Shown: piece after piece, positions 29,896-39,670 of the stretch | Layout of the letters: each line of letters opens with the position of its first letter | Position numbering within the stretch: position 1 is the first letter of the stretch | Source: Sporolactobacillus shoreae | GTDB lineage: Bacteria > Bacillota > Bacilli > Bacillales > Sporolactobacillaceae | NCBI RefSeq assembly: GCF_004684935.1 | Contig: NZ_SRJD01000014.1 | Location: forward strand, 27,376 to 91,375 | DNA: 64,000 nt | Direction: 5' to 3' | Position numbers and translations under genes: made by a program | Notes under the pieces: generated by a model | The model's database searches: none | Seen by the model: only the letters and a program-made list of their open reading frames with translations | What the model was told of the DNA's origin: nothing

Positions 29896-31866
29896 TTATC
29901 CCTCCGCCTTCAGTTCATAGATAATATCTCTGAGTTCTGCCGCGCGCTCAAAATCAAGCGATTTCGCAGCCTTTTTCATTTCGCTTTCCATGCTGACCAA
30001 CGCTTTTTGACGTTCACTCTTCGTGAGTTTGCGTTTCTTCTTCTTGCCGGCTTTCGCCTCATCTTCGACCTCGTAAGTCGCTTTGATCAGTTCCGGTATC
30101 GCCTTATTAATTGTTTTCGGCGTGATATGATGTTCTTCATTGAACTCATTCTGAATGGTGCGTCGGCGCGTCGTTTCATCCATAGCCACTCGCATTGAAT
30201 CCGTCACCCGGTCGGCGTACATAACCACCTTGCCGTTTTCATTTCGTGCGGCGCGTCCCATCGTCTGAATCAATGAGCGTTCAGAGCGAAGGAAACCTTC
30301 CTTGTCAGCGTCAAGAATTGCGACCAGCGACACTTCCGGGATATCAAGACCCTCACGCAACAGGTTAATACCAACCAGCACATCAAACTCGCCGCGGCGC
30401 AGGTCGCGAATAATCTCGATCCTCTCCAGTGTCTTGATTTCCGAATGCAGATAACGGACCTTGACACCCATGCCCTTGAGATAATCCGTCAAATTTTCCG
30501 CCATCTTCTTTGTTAGTGTGGTAACAAGCACCCTTTCCCGGCGCTTCACCCTGAGGTTGATTTCATCAAACAGATCGTCAATCTGTCCTTTGATCGGCCG
30601 AATTTCAATCAGCGGATCAAGCAGTCCTGTCGGCCGGATAATCTGTTCCACCGGTTTTCCGGAGTGCTCCAATTCATAATCACCCGGTGTCGCCGAAACG
30701 AAAACGACCTGATTAACTTTTTCTTCGAACTCCTCGAATTTCAGCGGCCGGTTATCCTTCGCCGACGGAAGCCGGAACCCGTTGTCTACGAGCACATTTT
30801 TTCTCGCCTGGTCGCCATTATACATAGCCCGCACCTGAGGCAGAGTGGCATGGGATTCATCCACCATAATCAGAAAATCCTTCGGAAAGTAATCCATCAG
30901 CGTATAAGGTGACTCCCCGGCTTTACGGAACGTCAGATGGCGGGAATAGTTTTCAATGCCAGAGCAGTACCCGACTTCCTCCATCATTTCCAGATCATAG
31001 CGGGTACGCTGCTCCAGACGCTGCGCCTCCAGAAGCTTGTTGTTGTCCTTCAGCATTTTCAGCTGACCGTCAAGTTCCTCTTTAATATTGACTATTGCCT
31101 TTTTCATCTTTTCCTGGCCGGTGACGAAGTGGGAAGCCGGGTAAATGGCAACATGATCGCGTTCACCGACAATTTCCCCCGTCATCGGATCCATCTCCGT
31201 CAGCCGCTCAATCTCGTCGCCGAAAAATTCGACGCGTATGCAGTGGTCGTCGCGGGACGCCGGGAAAATTTCGACGACATCCCCGTGCACGCGGAACGTG
31301 CCGCGGGTGAAATTAATGTCATTGCGGCTATACTGGATATCCACCAGCTGACGCAGCATCGCGTCCCGATCTTTTTCCATCCCCGGCCTCAAGGATACAA
31401 CGAGCGATTTGTATTCTTCCGGAGAACCCAAACCGTAGATACAGGAAACACTCGCCACGATAATCACGTCACGTCGCTCGAACAGCGAGCTGGTCGCCGA
31501 ATGCCGCAGCTTATCAATCTCGTCATTGATGCTCGAATCTTTTTCAATATAAGTATCCGTCTGTGGAATGTACGCTTCAGGCTGATAATAATCATAGTAG
31601 CTGACAAAATACCCGACGGCGTTATTCGGGAAAAAGTCCTTAAACTCACTGTAGAGCTGTCCCGCCAGCGTTTTATTATGCGCAATCACAAGCGTCGGCT
31701 TTTTCACTTGCGCAATCACATTGGACATCGTGAATGTCTTGCCCGTTCCGGTCGCGCCAAGCAAAGTCTGGTGCTTTTTCCCGGTTTCAATGCCATTGAC
31801 CAGTTCACGAATCGCTTCAGGCTGATCGCCCTGCGGTTGATAATTGGAAACAAGCTGAAAATCCAT
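29896..31866 (-). CDS. uvrB: Excinuclease ABC subunit B
   Basis: Helicase-like damage-verification subunit of nucleotide excision repair. The 656-residue protein contains the Walker [13 protein letters not shown] (near 37), the beta-hairpin region [20 protein letters not shown] in part, the DESH box [10 protein letters not shown], motif [11 protein letters not shown], and a C-terminal UVR domain ([14 protein letters not shown]) that contacts UvrC. The start follows TTTGGAGGGCGG. An extended -10 promoter and a weak LexA-like sequence lie upstream. Confidence 0.98.
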   Translation of the reverse strand: MDFQLVSNYQPQGDQPEAIRELVNGIETGKKHQTLLGATGTGKTFTMSNVIAQVKKPTLVIAHNKTLAGQLYSEFKDFFPNNAVGYFVSYYDYYQPEAYIPQTDTYIEKDSSINDEIDKLRHSATSSLFERRDVIIVASVSCIYGLGSPEEYKSLVVSLRPGMEKDRDAMLRQLVDIQYSRNDINFTRGTFRVHGDVVEIFPASRDDHCIRVEFFGDEIERLTEMDPMTGEIVGERDHVAIYPASHFVTGQEKMKKAIVNIKEELDGQLKMLKDNNKLLEAQRLEQRTRYDLEMMEEVGYCSGIENYSRHLTFRKAGESPYTLMDYFPKDFLIMVDESHATLPQVRAMYNGDQARKNVLVDNGFRLPSAKDNRPLKFEEFEEKVNQVVFVSATPGDYELEHSGKPVEQIIRPTGLLDPLIEIRPIKGQIDDLFDEINLRVKRRERVLVTTLTKKMAENLTDYLKGMGVKVRYLHSEIKTLERIEIIRDLRRGEFDVLVGINLLREGLDIPEVSLVAILDADKEGFLRSERSLIQTMGRAARNENGKVVMYADRVTDSMRVAMDETTRRRTIQNEFNEEHHITPKTINKAIPELIKATYEVEDEAKAGKKKKRKLTKSERQKALVSMESEMKKAAKSLDFERAAELRDIIYELKAEG

Positions 31867-31903
31867 TCATCCGCCCTCCAAATCATAAGAATCGTTAAGT
31901 ATG

Positions 31904-31954
31904 ATTATAACACATGTCATAATAAAAAAGGCAGAAAAAGCGAACAGATATTCT
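31904..31954 (-). promoter_or_regulatory. uvrB promoter with weak LexA-like box
   Basis: The minus strand has an extended -10 element TGTTATAAT (TATAAT at 31904-31909) about 38 bp before the uvrB start. About 32-45 bp upstream of it, 31941-31954 reads CGAACAGATATTCT. That matches one half of the Gram-positive SOS box CGAAC-N4-GTTCG perfectly and three of five bases of the other half. SOS control of uvrBA is known in B. subtilis; here it is only suggested. Confidence 0.4.
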
Positions 31955-32069
31955 CAGTTGACTGCCAGCAAAAATCTGGATTCGTCTTCTCAAAAATCTG
32001 TTAGACTATGAATAAGAAGATGCCGATTTTTCAGACAAACATAGTGATTGAAATCCGGAGATGAAGCAC

Positions 32070-32273
32070 ATGGATCAGGAGCATGGATTTATTATTTTCG
32101 GTTATATCGTTTTAGCTGCAGCCATTGCTGCCAAGTCTGTTTGGGTCATTGTCAGATGGTCCGGAGCCGATCATAAGGACCGGGTTAAGCTGTTTGTTAA
32201 CCACATCATCGGTCTTTTGATCAGTCTGATTACTCTGGCCGTACTAACCTACAGCATTTTCTGGAGAAATTGA
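32070..32273 (+). CDS. Small hypothetical membrane protein (67 residues)
   Basis: I do not recognise this gene. It encodes 67 residues with two predicted membrane helices (IIFGYIVLAAAIAAKSVWVIV and HIIGLLISLITLAVLTYSIF) joined by a short charged loop containing GADHKDR. The ATG at 32070 lies 9 bases after TCCGGAG; an ATG three codons earlier abuts that site. It is transcribed divergently from uvrB. In B. subtilis a small membrane gene (csbA) also lies near uvrB, but on the other strand and without obvious similarity. Confidence 0.65.
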   Translation: MDQEHGFIIFGYIVLAAAIAAKSVWVIVRWSGADHKDRVKLFVNHIIGLLISLITLAVLTYSIFWRN

Positions 32274-32373
32274 TTTATCTCATAAAATCATTTCACTTTT
32301 TGCTGTGCGGTAAACCTAAAAAGGGATTTTTTCTCAACGCACGCATTTATCCAGGCTTTGTGAAAAACTTTTG

Positions 32374-32422
32374 TGATAAGCGATTGATTTTGGCTGATGG
32401 GTGGTCAATCTTTACTGATAGA
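32374..32422. repeat. 21-bp imperfect tandem array (about 2.3 units)
   Basis: TGAT recurs at 32374, 32395 and 32416, 21 bp apart, within units resembling TGATAAGCGATTGATTTTGGC. It lies between the convergent ends of the small membrane gene and abrB. Shortest and least certain of the four arrays. Confidence 0.5.
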
Positions 32423-32433
32423 AAACCTTAGAT

Positions 32434-32479
32434 AAAAAAAATCAGCGATTCCGATCATCTTCGATCCGAATCGCTGATT
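32434..32479 (-). terminator. Terminator of abrB
   Basis: AATCAGCGATTC (32440-32451) and GAATCGCTGATT (32468-32479) form a long stem. The minus strand continues with seven T residues. Confidence 0.9.
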
Positions 32480-32535
32480 ACCTTGCCAAATAAGATATTT
32501 ACCTCTGAGCTTAACCCGCCGCCAAGCGGCAAAAA

Positions 32536-32826
32536 TTACGAATGTGCGTCTTCGCCAATATATTTTTCAATTTCATCAACAACTTCTTTGGCTGCTTTCC
32601 GGCTCAGAATCAGCTTGCCATTCGCCAGAACCAGGTTGTCCGGTGAAACTTCGTTAGTAATCTGGCAGGCCATACTCGGAATATATTTTTTAAAGATAAT
32701 GCGGTCATCTTCTGTAAATATTTCCAGCGGATCGCCTTCTTTGATATTCATCGTCCGTCTCAGTTCGATCGGAATAACAACACGGCCCAGTTCATCTACT
32801 TTTCGTACAATCCCTGTTGATTTCAT
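32536..32826 (-). CDS. abrB: Transition-state regulator AbrB
   Basis: DNA-binding global regulator (96 residues) that represses post-exponential genes (biofilm, competence, antibiotics) until Spo0A-P shuts it off. The N-terminal swapped-hairpin domain reads MKSTGIVRKVDELGRVVIPI, with ELRRTMNIKEGDPLEIF following. The C-terminal half (LVLANGKLILSRKAAKEVVDEIEKYI) fits the multimerisation domain. AAAGGAG precedes the start. It is monocistronic with its own terminator. Confidence 0.95.
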   Translation of the reverse strand: MKSTGIVRKVDELGRVVIPIELRRTMNIKEGDPLEIFTEDDRIIFKKYIPSMACQITNEVSPDNLVLANGKLILSRKAAKEVVDEIEKYIGEDAHS

Positions 32827-33105
32827 ATCCTTATATTTACTCCTTTCCTAATTTGTCTCAAATCTTAAATTCAGCATAACACAAAAAATAAAAACCACGA
32901 AAAATTAACTCTTTTTTTACATACTTCCTTTTATCCAAATTAAAAATGGAACATCCGGAGAACAAAACAGTCCGGTCCTCGCTTTCAGAACCGGCGGGCA
33001 GCGCACTTCTCAAAGCTGGATTCCATACTTTTCATAAGCTGGAAAAAGCATCGGACAGTCTATTAATACCGGATCAAGTTCCAAAAATAGTATTCGTGAT
33101 ACCAG

Positions 33106-34308
33106 TCACGATTTTGTCTTTAGATTTCCATTCCATTGATCTGATTCCAGAAAAAGCAGGCCAATTTTATGCCCGTCTTCTTCATGAACCGGCCCCTTGG
33201 CGAACCGCGGCTCCCCAAACCGGTCAATCACTTCCAGTTTGCAGTAGGCTACATGTTTCTGTAGCGCCTGGTAAAAATCGTACTCACTGACGACATCTAT
33301 GTCATTGACACGCATGATCTCTTCACCTGGAAGAATACCCATTTTGGCACCGAGTGAGTGCGGAATGACACCGATCACGCGGATTCCCTTATTCGGCCTG
33401 ATATAATAGAATGGTTTGTTCTCACGAAGCACGTGCTGATGCCAGATCAATGCCAGGCGGCTGACCAGTGCCAGCGCCCCGCCGGTAACGGCAAAAAGCG
33501 GCATTCGTAATACAGCGGCCAGTGCGATAAAAACGGCGAAGCCTCCTGCCGTGATGAGCAGCCAGTGCCCCGTTTTCCGGACAGCCTCTTTGGGAAGCGA
33601 ATAAGTGATCAGCTGCGCCATGCCTACCCCAAGCGGGAAAAGAGCCAATCCAAACGAATTTCTCGTACCCGGAATCAAAGGCCAGAACCCGATGTGGCCA
33701 ATGGGCCCTGAAAGAGGGACAAGGAAAAACAGCGGAATGATCCAGAGCTCGCTTGCTTCCTGGGCCCCAACCATGCCGCCTCTGCGGCTGTTAATCAGGC
33801 GAGGCGACGGCTGATTCGCCCCCCACAGGTAAACAAGAACCGATTCCGCAAGCATGCCGACAGCGATGAAAACACCCAATGACAAAAAACTCGTGTGCCG
33901 TATACCGGCAATCCACTGATTGACAAGTGGGTAAGAAGTGTGAACATCCGGCATAAAATAGACGACAATCAGGCTCAGCCCTCCAGCAATTGCGGGTGAA
34001 AGGAAGCGCAACTGGGTAGTCAGCATAATGGCGAGATAGGCGCACGAAATCAGCACTATCGTTCCTGCCGGCAGAGCGGTTCCCGAGATCAGCAAGAGAG
34101 CGGAACCGGCGGCACCAATGATCAGACTTGGCGCGATACTTCTGAAAATCGTGTTGAACATCCCATAGGCCTTGACGCGGAAAGATCGCCGCTCACGCCT
34201 CACCCGCTGCGCGCTGAACAGAAAAAGGCCGACCACCAGAAGATAAAAAACCGGATTAATAAAAAAAGCCGCGATACCAAGCAAAATTGAACGAATGACG
34301 TCCGCCAT
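33106..34308 (-). CDS. minJ: Cell-division topology protein MinJ-like (PDZ membrane protein)
   Basis: A 400-residue protein with about seven or eight N-terminal membrane helices and a C-terminal PDZ domain (GIRVIGVIPHSLGAKMGILP, then GEEIMRVNDIDVVSEYDFY, near residues 296-335). This architecture and the position beside ctpB and ftsEX match B. subtilis MinJ, which links DivIVA to MinD at poles and septa. Sequence similarity of the membrane part cannot be checked here. I choose the ATG at 34308, 8 bases after GGGGG; seven extra codons upstream lack a site. swrA, located between ctpB and minJ in B. subtilis, is absent. Confidence 0.82.
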   Translation of the reverse strand: MADVIRSILLGIAAFFINPVFYLLVVGLFLFSAQRVRRERRSFRVKAYGMFNTIFRSIAPSLIIGAAGSALLLISGTALPAGTIVLISCAYLAIMLTTQLRFLSPAIAGGLSLIVVYFMPDVHTSYPLVNQWIAGIRHTSFLSLGVFIAVGMLAESVLVYLWGANQPSPRLINSRRGGMVGAQEASELWIIPLFFLVPLSGPIGHIGFWPLIPGTRNSFGLALFPLGVGMAQLITYSLPKEAVRKTGHWLLITAGGFAVFIALAAVLRMPLFAVTGGALALVSRLALIWHQHVLRENKPFYYIRPNKGIRVIGVIPHSLGAKMGILPGEEIMRVNDIDVVSEYDFYQALQKHVAYCKLEVIDRFGEPRFAKGPVHEEDGHKIGLLFLESDQWNGNLKTKS

Positions 34309-34451
34309 ATGCTGTTCCCCCAAGTCCATGAGCTGATAAAAGTTTCGATAACTTAAGAATACAGCAAACAGGCTACATCTGTGAACCGCTTAGATACAAA
34401 ATATGAGACTCGCCAGGAATTTTTACCCTATTCCATCCATTCAGGAGGCCC

Positions 34452-34545
34452 GATTATCCGAACTAGCGGAGATTTATCGGGACTTATGGGGTTTTATCGG
34501 AACTCAGGGAAATATATCAGAACTCGGAGAAATATATCGGAACTC
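34452..34545. repeat. 20-bp imperfect tandem array (5 units)
   Basis: ATCSG (once ATCAG) recurs at 34456, 34476, 34496, 34516 and 34536, exactly 20 bp apart, with consensus near AAATATATCGGAACTCAGGG. It lies in the gap between the ctpB terminator and the minJ start. Confidence 0.8.
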
Positions 34546-34574
34546 AGGGGTTTGAACCCGCTCGTCGATTAAGT

Positions 34575-34607
34575 AAAAAGAAGCCGGAGCGCGAACGCCC
34601 CGGCTTC
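34575..34607 (-). terminator. Terminator of ctpB
   Basis: GAAGCCGG...CCGGCTTC forms a GC-rich stem (34580-34607). The minus strand continues TTTTTAC, 14 bp past the stop. Confidence 0.9.
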
Positions 34608-34621
34608 CCAACATAATTCCT

Positions 34622-36076
34622 TTATTTAATCGATTTTTCAATAATGTTAATCGCTTCATTCAGCTGCTTGTCATTCTTAGGGTTGGCTATGGCTTTCAGC
34701 GTCGCTGCCTGCAGCGCGTCGGCTGTCTTTTGATCGATGGCGCCCGTAGCGCTCAAATGAGCTGACTTCTGGAATGCCAAGACCGCTTGTCGCGTCGTCT
34801 GGCTGAAATAACCGTCCGTGCGTTTCGGATCAAAACCGGCAGCAATCAGCATCTTCTGCGCGTCTCCGATGGATGAACCCGTCTGGTCATATTTAAGTGT
34901 CTGGCCTTTTTTCAATGTCAGAGGAGCGGCATAGAAGTAGGATGGCTGGAGTACTTTGTAGGTCGGCTGGATGCCTTTCTTGTGAATCCAGTCGCCATCC
35001 GGCGTCAGCCATTTGTCTGTCGTTAGCTTCAATTCACTCTTATCCGACAGCTCAATGCCCTGCTGAACCGTTCCTTTGCCAAACGACTTTACACCGACCA
35101 GAGGATAACCGGCGGCCTGATTCAAGGCGCCCGCCATAATCTCGGCCGCAGAAGCGCTCCCGCCGTCAATCAGGCCGACAACTGGATAGCTTTTCTTCTC
35201 TTTAAGTGTTGAGTAGAATGGCGTTTTTTTACCGGACCGGTCTTGAACCTGAACAATTGGCTTACTGTCAGGAACAAGCAGATTGGCCATTTTTTCCACT
35301 GCCTGAAGATAACCACCCGGATTGCCGCGAACATCAATGATCAGGCCTTTCATTTTCTGATCCTGTAAAGAGGTCAATGCTTTGGAGAATTCCTGATCCG
35401 TATTTTCATTAAACTGTGTGATCGCAATATATCCGATCGGTTGGCCGTTCTGGTGAATCATCCGGCTGTTGACCGTCTGGATCGGTATATCATCACGTTT
35501 GATCGAGAAAGTCAGAATATTACTGACGCCGGGTCGCTTAATTTTTATCTGGACCGTCGTCCCTTTTTTCCCGCGGATCCGATTAACTGCCGTATTAATA
35601 TCAAGGCCTTCGGTCGATTTGCCATTGATAGCGACAATCTGGTCGTTGGGCTTGAGCCCCGCTTTTTCAGCTGGAGAGCCCTTGATCGGCGCAACGATGC
35701 TGATCGTATTTCCGACCATCTGTACCTCAGCGCCGATCCCCTGGAACGAGGAAGACAGCGACTGGGTGAAGTCTGAAGCCGTCTGGGCATTCATATAGCT
35801 GGAAAAAGGATCACCCAAGGCATTAATCATGCCCTGAATCGCGCCGTCATACAGCTTACTGCTGCTGACCTTTTGAAAATAATCTTTTTCAATCAGATCA
35901 TGAATGGTTTTCAGCTTGGCCGTTTCGCCTGAGGCCGCCGCACTCGTTTCAACGGCGGGAGCCGGTGTAGCCTGGCGATGCTGCACGGCACTGAAAACTG
36001 CAAATGAACCCAGCGCCCCCACAATCAGGGAAAGCGCCATGAGCAGCACAACTGCTTTGCTGCTGAATTTTTTCAT
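34622..36076 (-). CDS. ctpB: S41-family carboxy-terminal processing protease CtpB
   Basis: Secreted or membrane-anchored serine protease. In B. subtilis CtpB is made during sporulation and cleaves SpoIVFA to trigger SigK activation. The 484 residues show an N-terminal signal/anchor (AVVLLMALSLIVGALGSFAV), a PDZ domain around residues 105-190 (GSPAEKAGLKPNDQIVAING), and the tail-specific protease core. The core has the nucleophile in GGSASAAEIMAGAL (near 308) and catalytic Lys in KSFGKGTVQQG. A C-terminal peptidoglycan-binding repeat (GSSIGDAQKMLIAAGFDPKR and following) ends the protein. It lies downstream of ftsEX on the same strand. Confidence 0.93.
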   Translation of the reverse strand: MKKFSSKAVVLLMALSLIVGALGSFAVFSAVQHRQATPAPAVETSAAASGETAKLKTIHDLIEKDYFQKVSSSKLYDGAIQGMINALGDPFSSYMNAQTASDFTQSLSSSFQGIGAEVQMVGNTISIVAPIKGSPAEKAGLKPNDQIVAINGKSTEGLDINTAVNRIRGKKGTTVQIKIKRPGVSNILTFSIKRDDIPIQTVNSRMIHQNGQPIGYIAITQFNENTDQEFSKALTSLQDQKMKGLIIDVRGNPGGYLQAVEKMANLLVPDSKPIVQVQDRSGKKTPFYSTLKEKKSYPVVGLIDGGSASAAEIMAGALNQAAGYPLVGVKSFGKGTVQQGIELSDKSELKLTTDKWLTPDGDWIHKKGIQPTYKVLQPSYFYAAPLTLKKGQTLKYDQTGSSIGDAQKMLIAAGFDPKRTDGYFSQTTRQAVLAFQKSAHLSATGAIDQKTADALQAATLKAIANPKNDKQLNEAINIIEKSIK

Positions 36077-36284
36077 AGAAAACTGCCTCCTCCATTAGTG
36101 TCACCAAGAGCCTTGGACACCAGTGGCATCTTGAAACGAACTTTAGTGATATGATACCGCACTTTAATCGGTTTGTCTCTCCCAAGGGACGCGGGCCATG
36201 CCTTGACGATCAGGGAGCGGGAATAAAACCCTTGCGCGTCCGTACCGGTGCAAGGGCTCTTTAAAGTTTTCCCAAACTTCAGGA

Positions 36285-36317
36285 TAAAAAACAAGGTTCT
36301 CCGAATCCGGAGAACCT
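36285..36317 (-). terminator. Terminator of ftsEX
   Basis: A perfect 10-bp stem AGGTTCTCCG/CGGAGAACCT with loop AATC is followed on the minus strand by TTGTTTTTTA. It begins at the ftsX stop codon. Confidence 0.9.
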
Positions 36318-37210
36318 CAGATTTTCAGGAATTTGCGGATGGAACTTAAACTGCCCCAGACTCCGATCACCGCTCCGATTCCAACCAGGAGCAAGCTCAG
36401 GTTTGTCGTCATTGTCTGATACGGTATCAGGCTGATGAACATTGAGGATAAGTTTCCGCCAAGGTTATAGTAAGCGAAATGATAGACCACAATGACCAGA
36501 AAAACCGGTATAACGGAACCAAGCACGCCCATGATCAGACCTTCTATAAAATAGGGCCATCGGACAAAGGCGTTGGTCGCTCCGACCAGTTTCATAATTT
36601 CAATTTCACGGCGCCTCGCTACAATCGTAAGCTTAATTGTATTAGCGATCAGGAAGACAGAGGTGAACAGCAGCCCCAGGATCAGAACAATGCCGACATT
36701 TCTCGCAATATTGATGACGTGAAACAGTTTTTCAACGGTGCCCTGCCCATACCGGACATCTGAAACGTGCGGCAGAGTCTTCGCCTGAGAAGCCACACTC
36801 GCGGTTTGTTCCGGTTGCTTCGTTTTCAATATATAAGCATTCGGAAGCGGATTGTCACTCTTCACATCCGCAAACACATTTTTGTCATTTCCGAGGCTTT
36901 TCATCAGGCTGTTCAGTCCCTGTGTTTTCGACTGGAACGTTACCGACTGAACATTTTTAAGCTGCTTCAAGCTGCTTGCCAGCTGAGTCTGATCAGCCTT
37001 TGTTGCCGACTGATCGACATAGACGCGCACTTCAACATCGCTTTCAATGTCGCCGGCTATTTTATTCAGATTGAAAAGCACCATCATGAAGAGTCCGACC
37101 AGGACAAGTGCCACAGTCACCGCGCTGACCGACGCGAAAGTCATCCAGCCGTTACGTCCGAGGCTCTTGAAACTCTCTTTGACATGCCTTTGCAGAGTCC
37201 TAAGCTTCAT
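36317..37210 (-). CDS. ftsX: Cell-division ABC transporter permease FtsX
   Basis: Membrane subunit of FtsEX, which in Bacillus activates the peptidoglycan hydrolase CwlO and influences sporulation entry. The protein (297 residues from the ATG at 37210) begins KLRTLQRHVKESFKSLGRNG and has a first helix (ALVLVGLFMMVLF), an extracellular loop of ~120 residues, and three C-terminal helices with the cytoplasmic motif TIVARRREIEIMKLVGATN. The gene overlaps the end of ftsE by about 11 bp. An ATG two codons upstream (37216) is an equally possible start relative to GAGGAAGG. Confidence 0.95.
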   Translation of the reverse strand: MKLRTLQRHVKESFKSLGRNGWMTFASVSAVTVALVLVGLFMMVLFNLNKIAGDIESDVEVRVYVDQSATKADQTQLASSLKQLKNVQSVTFQSKTQGLNSLMKSLGNDKNVFADVKSDNPLPNAYILKTKQPEQTASVASQAKTLPHVSDVRYGQGTVEKLFHVINIARNVGIVLILGLLFTSVFLIANTIKLTIVARRREIEIMKLVGATNAFVRWPYFIEGLIMGVLGSVIPVFLVIVVYHFAYYNLGGNLSSMFISLIPYQTMTTNLSLLLVGIGAVIGVWGSLSSIRKFLKI

Positions 37211-37895
37211 AACCATATGCACCTTCCTCTTCATCACGCACGATCATGCCGCCTTCAAGCGCAATGACTCTGTGCTTCACCGTGTTGACAATATCTCGGT
37301 TGTGTGTCGCCATGACGATCGTTGTGCCCTGCTCGTTGATCCTTTTGAAAACATCCATAATCTGCCATGATGTTTCCGGGTCAAGATTGCCCGTTGGTTC
37401 ATCGGCAATCAGCACTGGAGGCCTGTTGCAGATCGAACGCGCGATTGAGACTCTCTGCTGCTCGCCGCCGGACAGCTGATCAGGGAAAGAACGCATCTTA
37501 TGTTTCAGCCCGACCAGATCCAGCACTTCCATGACACGCCGCTTGATCATGCGCGGCGGCTCTTCAATCACCTCAAGGGCGAACGCAACATTCTCATAAA
37601 CGGTCAGTTTCGGCAGCAGACGAAAATCCTGAAAAACGATTCCGATTTTACGCCTGAAGTACGGAACCTGCCGTTCTCTCAGATTCGCAATATTTTTATG
37701 ATTAACGAAGATTTTTCCCCTCGTTGGCTTCAGTTCTCTGAAAATCATCTTGATGAACGTCGATTTCCCGGCACCGCTCGGCCCGACGACATAAATGAAT
37801 TCGCCCTCTTTGACCGACAGGTCGACGCCGTTCAGTGCCATGACACCATTTGGATAGGCCTTCCAGACATTCTGCATCACAATCATGTCATCCAT
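37200..37895 (-). CDS. ftsE: Cell-division ATP-binding protein FtsE
   Basis: ABC ATPase partner of FtsX, driving conformational change across the membrane. The 231 residues have Walker A VGPSGAGKSTFIKMIF (near 38), signature LSGGEQQRVSIARS (near 140), Walker B VLIADEPTGNLDPETS, and H-loop VMATHNRDIVN. AGAGGAAAG precedes the ATG at 37895. It is co-transcribed with ftsX. Confidence 0.97.
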   Translation of the reverse strand: MDDMIVMQNVWKAYPNGVMALNGVDLSVKEGEFIYVVGPSGAGKSTFIKMIFRELKPTRGKIFVNHKNIANLRERQVPYFRRKIGIVFQDFRLLPKLTVYENVAFALEVIEEPPRMIKRRVMEVLDLVGLKHKMRSFPDQLSGGEQQRVSIARSICNRPPVLIADEPTGNLDPETSWQIMDVFKRINEQGTTIVMATHNRDIVNTVKHRVIALEGGMIVRDEEEGAYGYEA

Positions 37896-38266
37896 AATGT
37901 ACTTTCCTCTGCTCCTTTTGCACTGAATTTGATAAAAACAACAAAATTCACGACAGCTAAACCATTATCTGAAATCATTCGCGTTAAGTCAGAATATGCG
38001 TCGGTTCCGGTCATCCGGAACGCATCTGCACTGTAAGTAAACAAACGTTTAAAACTTTTTCGCTCGACTGGCGCGGGCGTTTCAAAATGTCGCATTATGT
38101 ATCTGCTCTCCGCTCATCAAGCTTCGAACAAGTTTTATTATACCATTCTCGCCACGGCCATTCCGTATGAAAAATATTACATTTAAATTTCAAAATGCGA
38201 CATGAAACGATTTTTTAAAAGAAAACTAGATTAAAACCGTTTTCAAGAAGCAGAGAAGTACTTGAT
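37896..38266. other. Intergenic region without a visible gene
   Basis: A 371-bp gap between ftsE and the YitT-type gene. No open frame has a binding site or protein character. The ftsEX promoter is expected here, but I could not define one with confidence. cccB, found near here in B. subtilis, is absent. Confidence 0.5.
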
Positions 38267-39163
38267 TTACGTTCGGGTATAAAATCCCTTGCCGAATACT
38301 TCGGTCGCATTGGTAATAATGAAAAAAGACTCCGGATCAATCGCCTTGACCAGCTGCTTCAGATGAGTTAATTCCCCCTGAGACACAACAGTCATCAGCA
38401 TCGGCCGGTCGTCGCCGGTATACCCGCCCTGACTGGTGATCCGCGTCACGCCGCGGTCAATTTCATCCAAAATTGCCTGGCGCATCGCTTCCTCTTTATC
38501 AGAAATGATCAGCGCCATTTTTTCAGTGTTGAAACCAAGCTGAACCACATCAATCATTTTTGCCTGCAGGTAGATGCAAATCAGCGCGTATAGGGCCGAC
38601 TCAAGCGATAGAGTGAAGGCGGAAGTGACGACGATCATACCGTCGATCACTGAGACGCATAATCCAAGCGAAAGGCCGGTAAATTTCTGAATCACCTGCC
38701 CGGCTAGAGCTGTTCCGCCGGTGGAGCCCCGGCCGCGGAACACAATGCCCAATCCCAGCCCGACACCGATCCCACCGTAGAGTGCGCCGAGCAGCGGATT
38801 GTTGGTCGCCGCCGGCCAGTCGGACGTCAGATAAACGGTTAACGGTAAAAAGAGCGTCCCCACCAACGTTTTCAGCGCATAGTCAAAGTAGCCGAAGCTG
38901 CGTCCCAGAATTAGTACACCACCGATAAAAAGCGGAATATTCAGCCCCCAGAGCACAAAAGCCGGCTCCCATCCCAATGTATAGTGCAAAATGATACTGA
39001 TTCCGCTGACACCGCCGCCAGCAATCTTATTCGGCAACTGAAAGACATTAAACGAAATCCCCAGAATGACCGAACCGATCACAATGTAAACATAATCAAG
39101 CACGACCGCTCGCCACCCGCGCGGTGCAGTGGCATGCTTGTCCCTCTTCCATAACAAAGCCAT
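38267..39163 (-). CDS. YitT-family membrane protein (DUF2179 domain; YvjA-like)
   Basis: A 298-residue membrane protein with five or six N-terminal helices containing NKIAGGGVSGISIILHYTLG and GIVFRGRGSTGGTALAGQVI, hallmarks of the YitT family. A C-terminal cytoplasmic DUF2179 domain includes ITSQGGYTGDDRPMLMTVVS. Function is not established. The position next to ftsEX and ctpB matches B. subtilis yvjA. The ATG at 39163 follows AGAGGAGA; the longer frame upstream lacks a site. Confidence 0.88.
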   Translation of the reverse strand: MALLWKRDKHATAPRGWRAVVLDYVYIVIGSVILGISFNVFQLPNKIAGGGVSGISIILHYTLGWEPAFVLWGLNIPLFIGGVLILGRSFGYFDYALKTLVGTLFLPLTVYLTSDWPAATNNPLLGALYGGIGVGLGLGIVFRGRGSTGGTALAGQVIQKFTGLSLGLCVSVIDGMIVVTSAFTLSLESALYALICIYLQAKMIDVVQLGFNTEKMALIISDKEEAMRQAILDEIDRGVTRITSQGGYTGDDRPMLMTVVSQGELTHLKQLVKAIDPESFFIITNATEVFGKGFYTRT

Positions 39164-39325
39164 ATTCATTCTCCTCTGTAACACGTTCAAAATGGAATGC
39201 AATGTGACCATTTTATAGCATGAGATGGCGGCGGTCAAACCGATCCGGCATATTCCTGCAGTCTCAGAGTTTCTCAGAATAATGATGTTCCTTATAATGG
39301 TAATAAACCGAGAGGACGTGATTCA

Positions 39326-39670
39326 TTGTTCTATATCATTGGCATTATCATCGTCATGTTCTGTATTTTATTTAGCGTTGACAGAGTACTGCGAAAAAAG
39401 TTGCAAATTCCAAAGGTGGAAGGGTTTATTTATCAGCCCGTCAATAAAATGCAAGCTTGGGTCGAAACCAGCCTTTTCATTTTAATGATCATTTTAATGT
39501 TTTTCTTTATGGACTATGTCTTTATCTACCCTTTGTTTTTCCTCTTTTTTGAGGGAATACGCGCTTTCTTTGAGTGGAAGTATTCCAGAGAAAAGAAACA
39601 ATATCTGATCACCATGCTTTGGGGAATAGGTTATTTACTCGCTTTGACCCCCTTCTGGCTCTTTAAATGA
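39326..39670 (+). CDS. DUF4181-like small membrane protein
   Basis: A 114-residue membrane protein with three or four hydrophobic segments (FYIIGIIIVMFCILFS, SLFILMIILMFFFMDYVFIY, and YLLALTPFWLF). It has a short basic motif VLRKKLQIPKVEGF, and EGIRAFFEWKYSREKKQYL before the last helix, as in the uncharacterised DUF4181 family of Bacillales. A TTG start at 39326 follows GAGAGGA at 9 bases. It is transcribed divergently from the YitT gene. Confidence 0.72.
   Translation: MFYIIGIIIVMFCILFSVDRVLRKKLQIPKVEGFIYQPVNKMQAWVETSLFILMIILMFFFMDYVFIYPLFFLFFEGIRAFFEWKYSREKKQYLITMLWGIGYLLALTPFWLFK

Noticed and set aside
30937..32004. 355-codon open frame on the plus strand opposite uvrB
   Set aside because: It lies entirely antisense to and across the start of uvrB, with composition (His, Arg, Phe-rich) typical of a reverse-strand shadow and no ribosome binding site.
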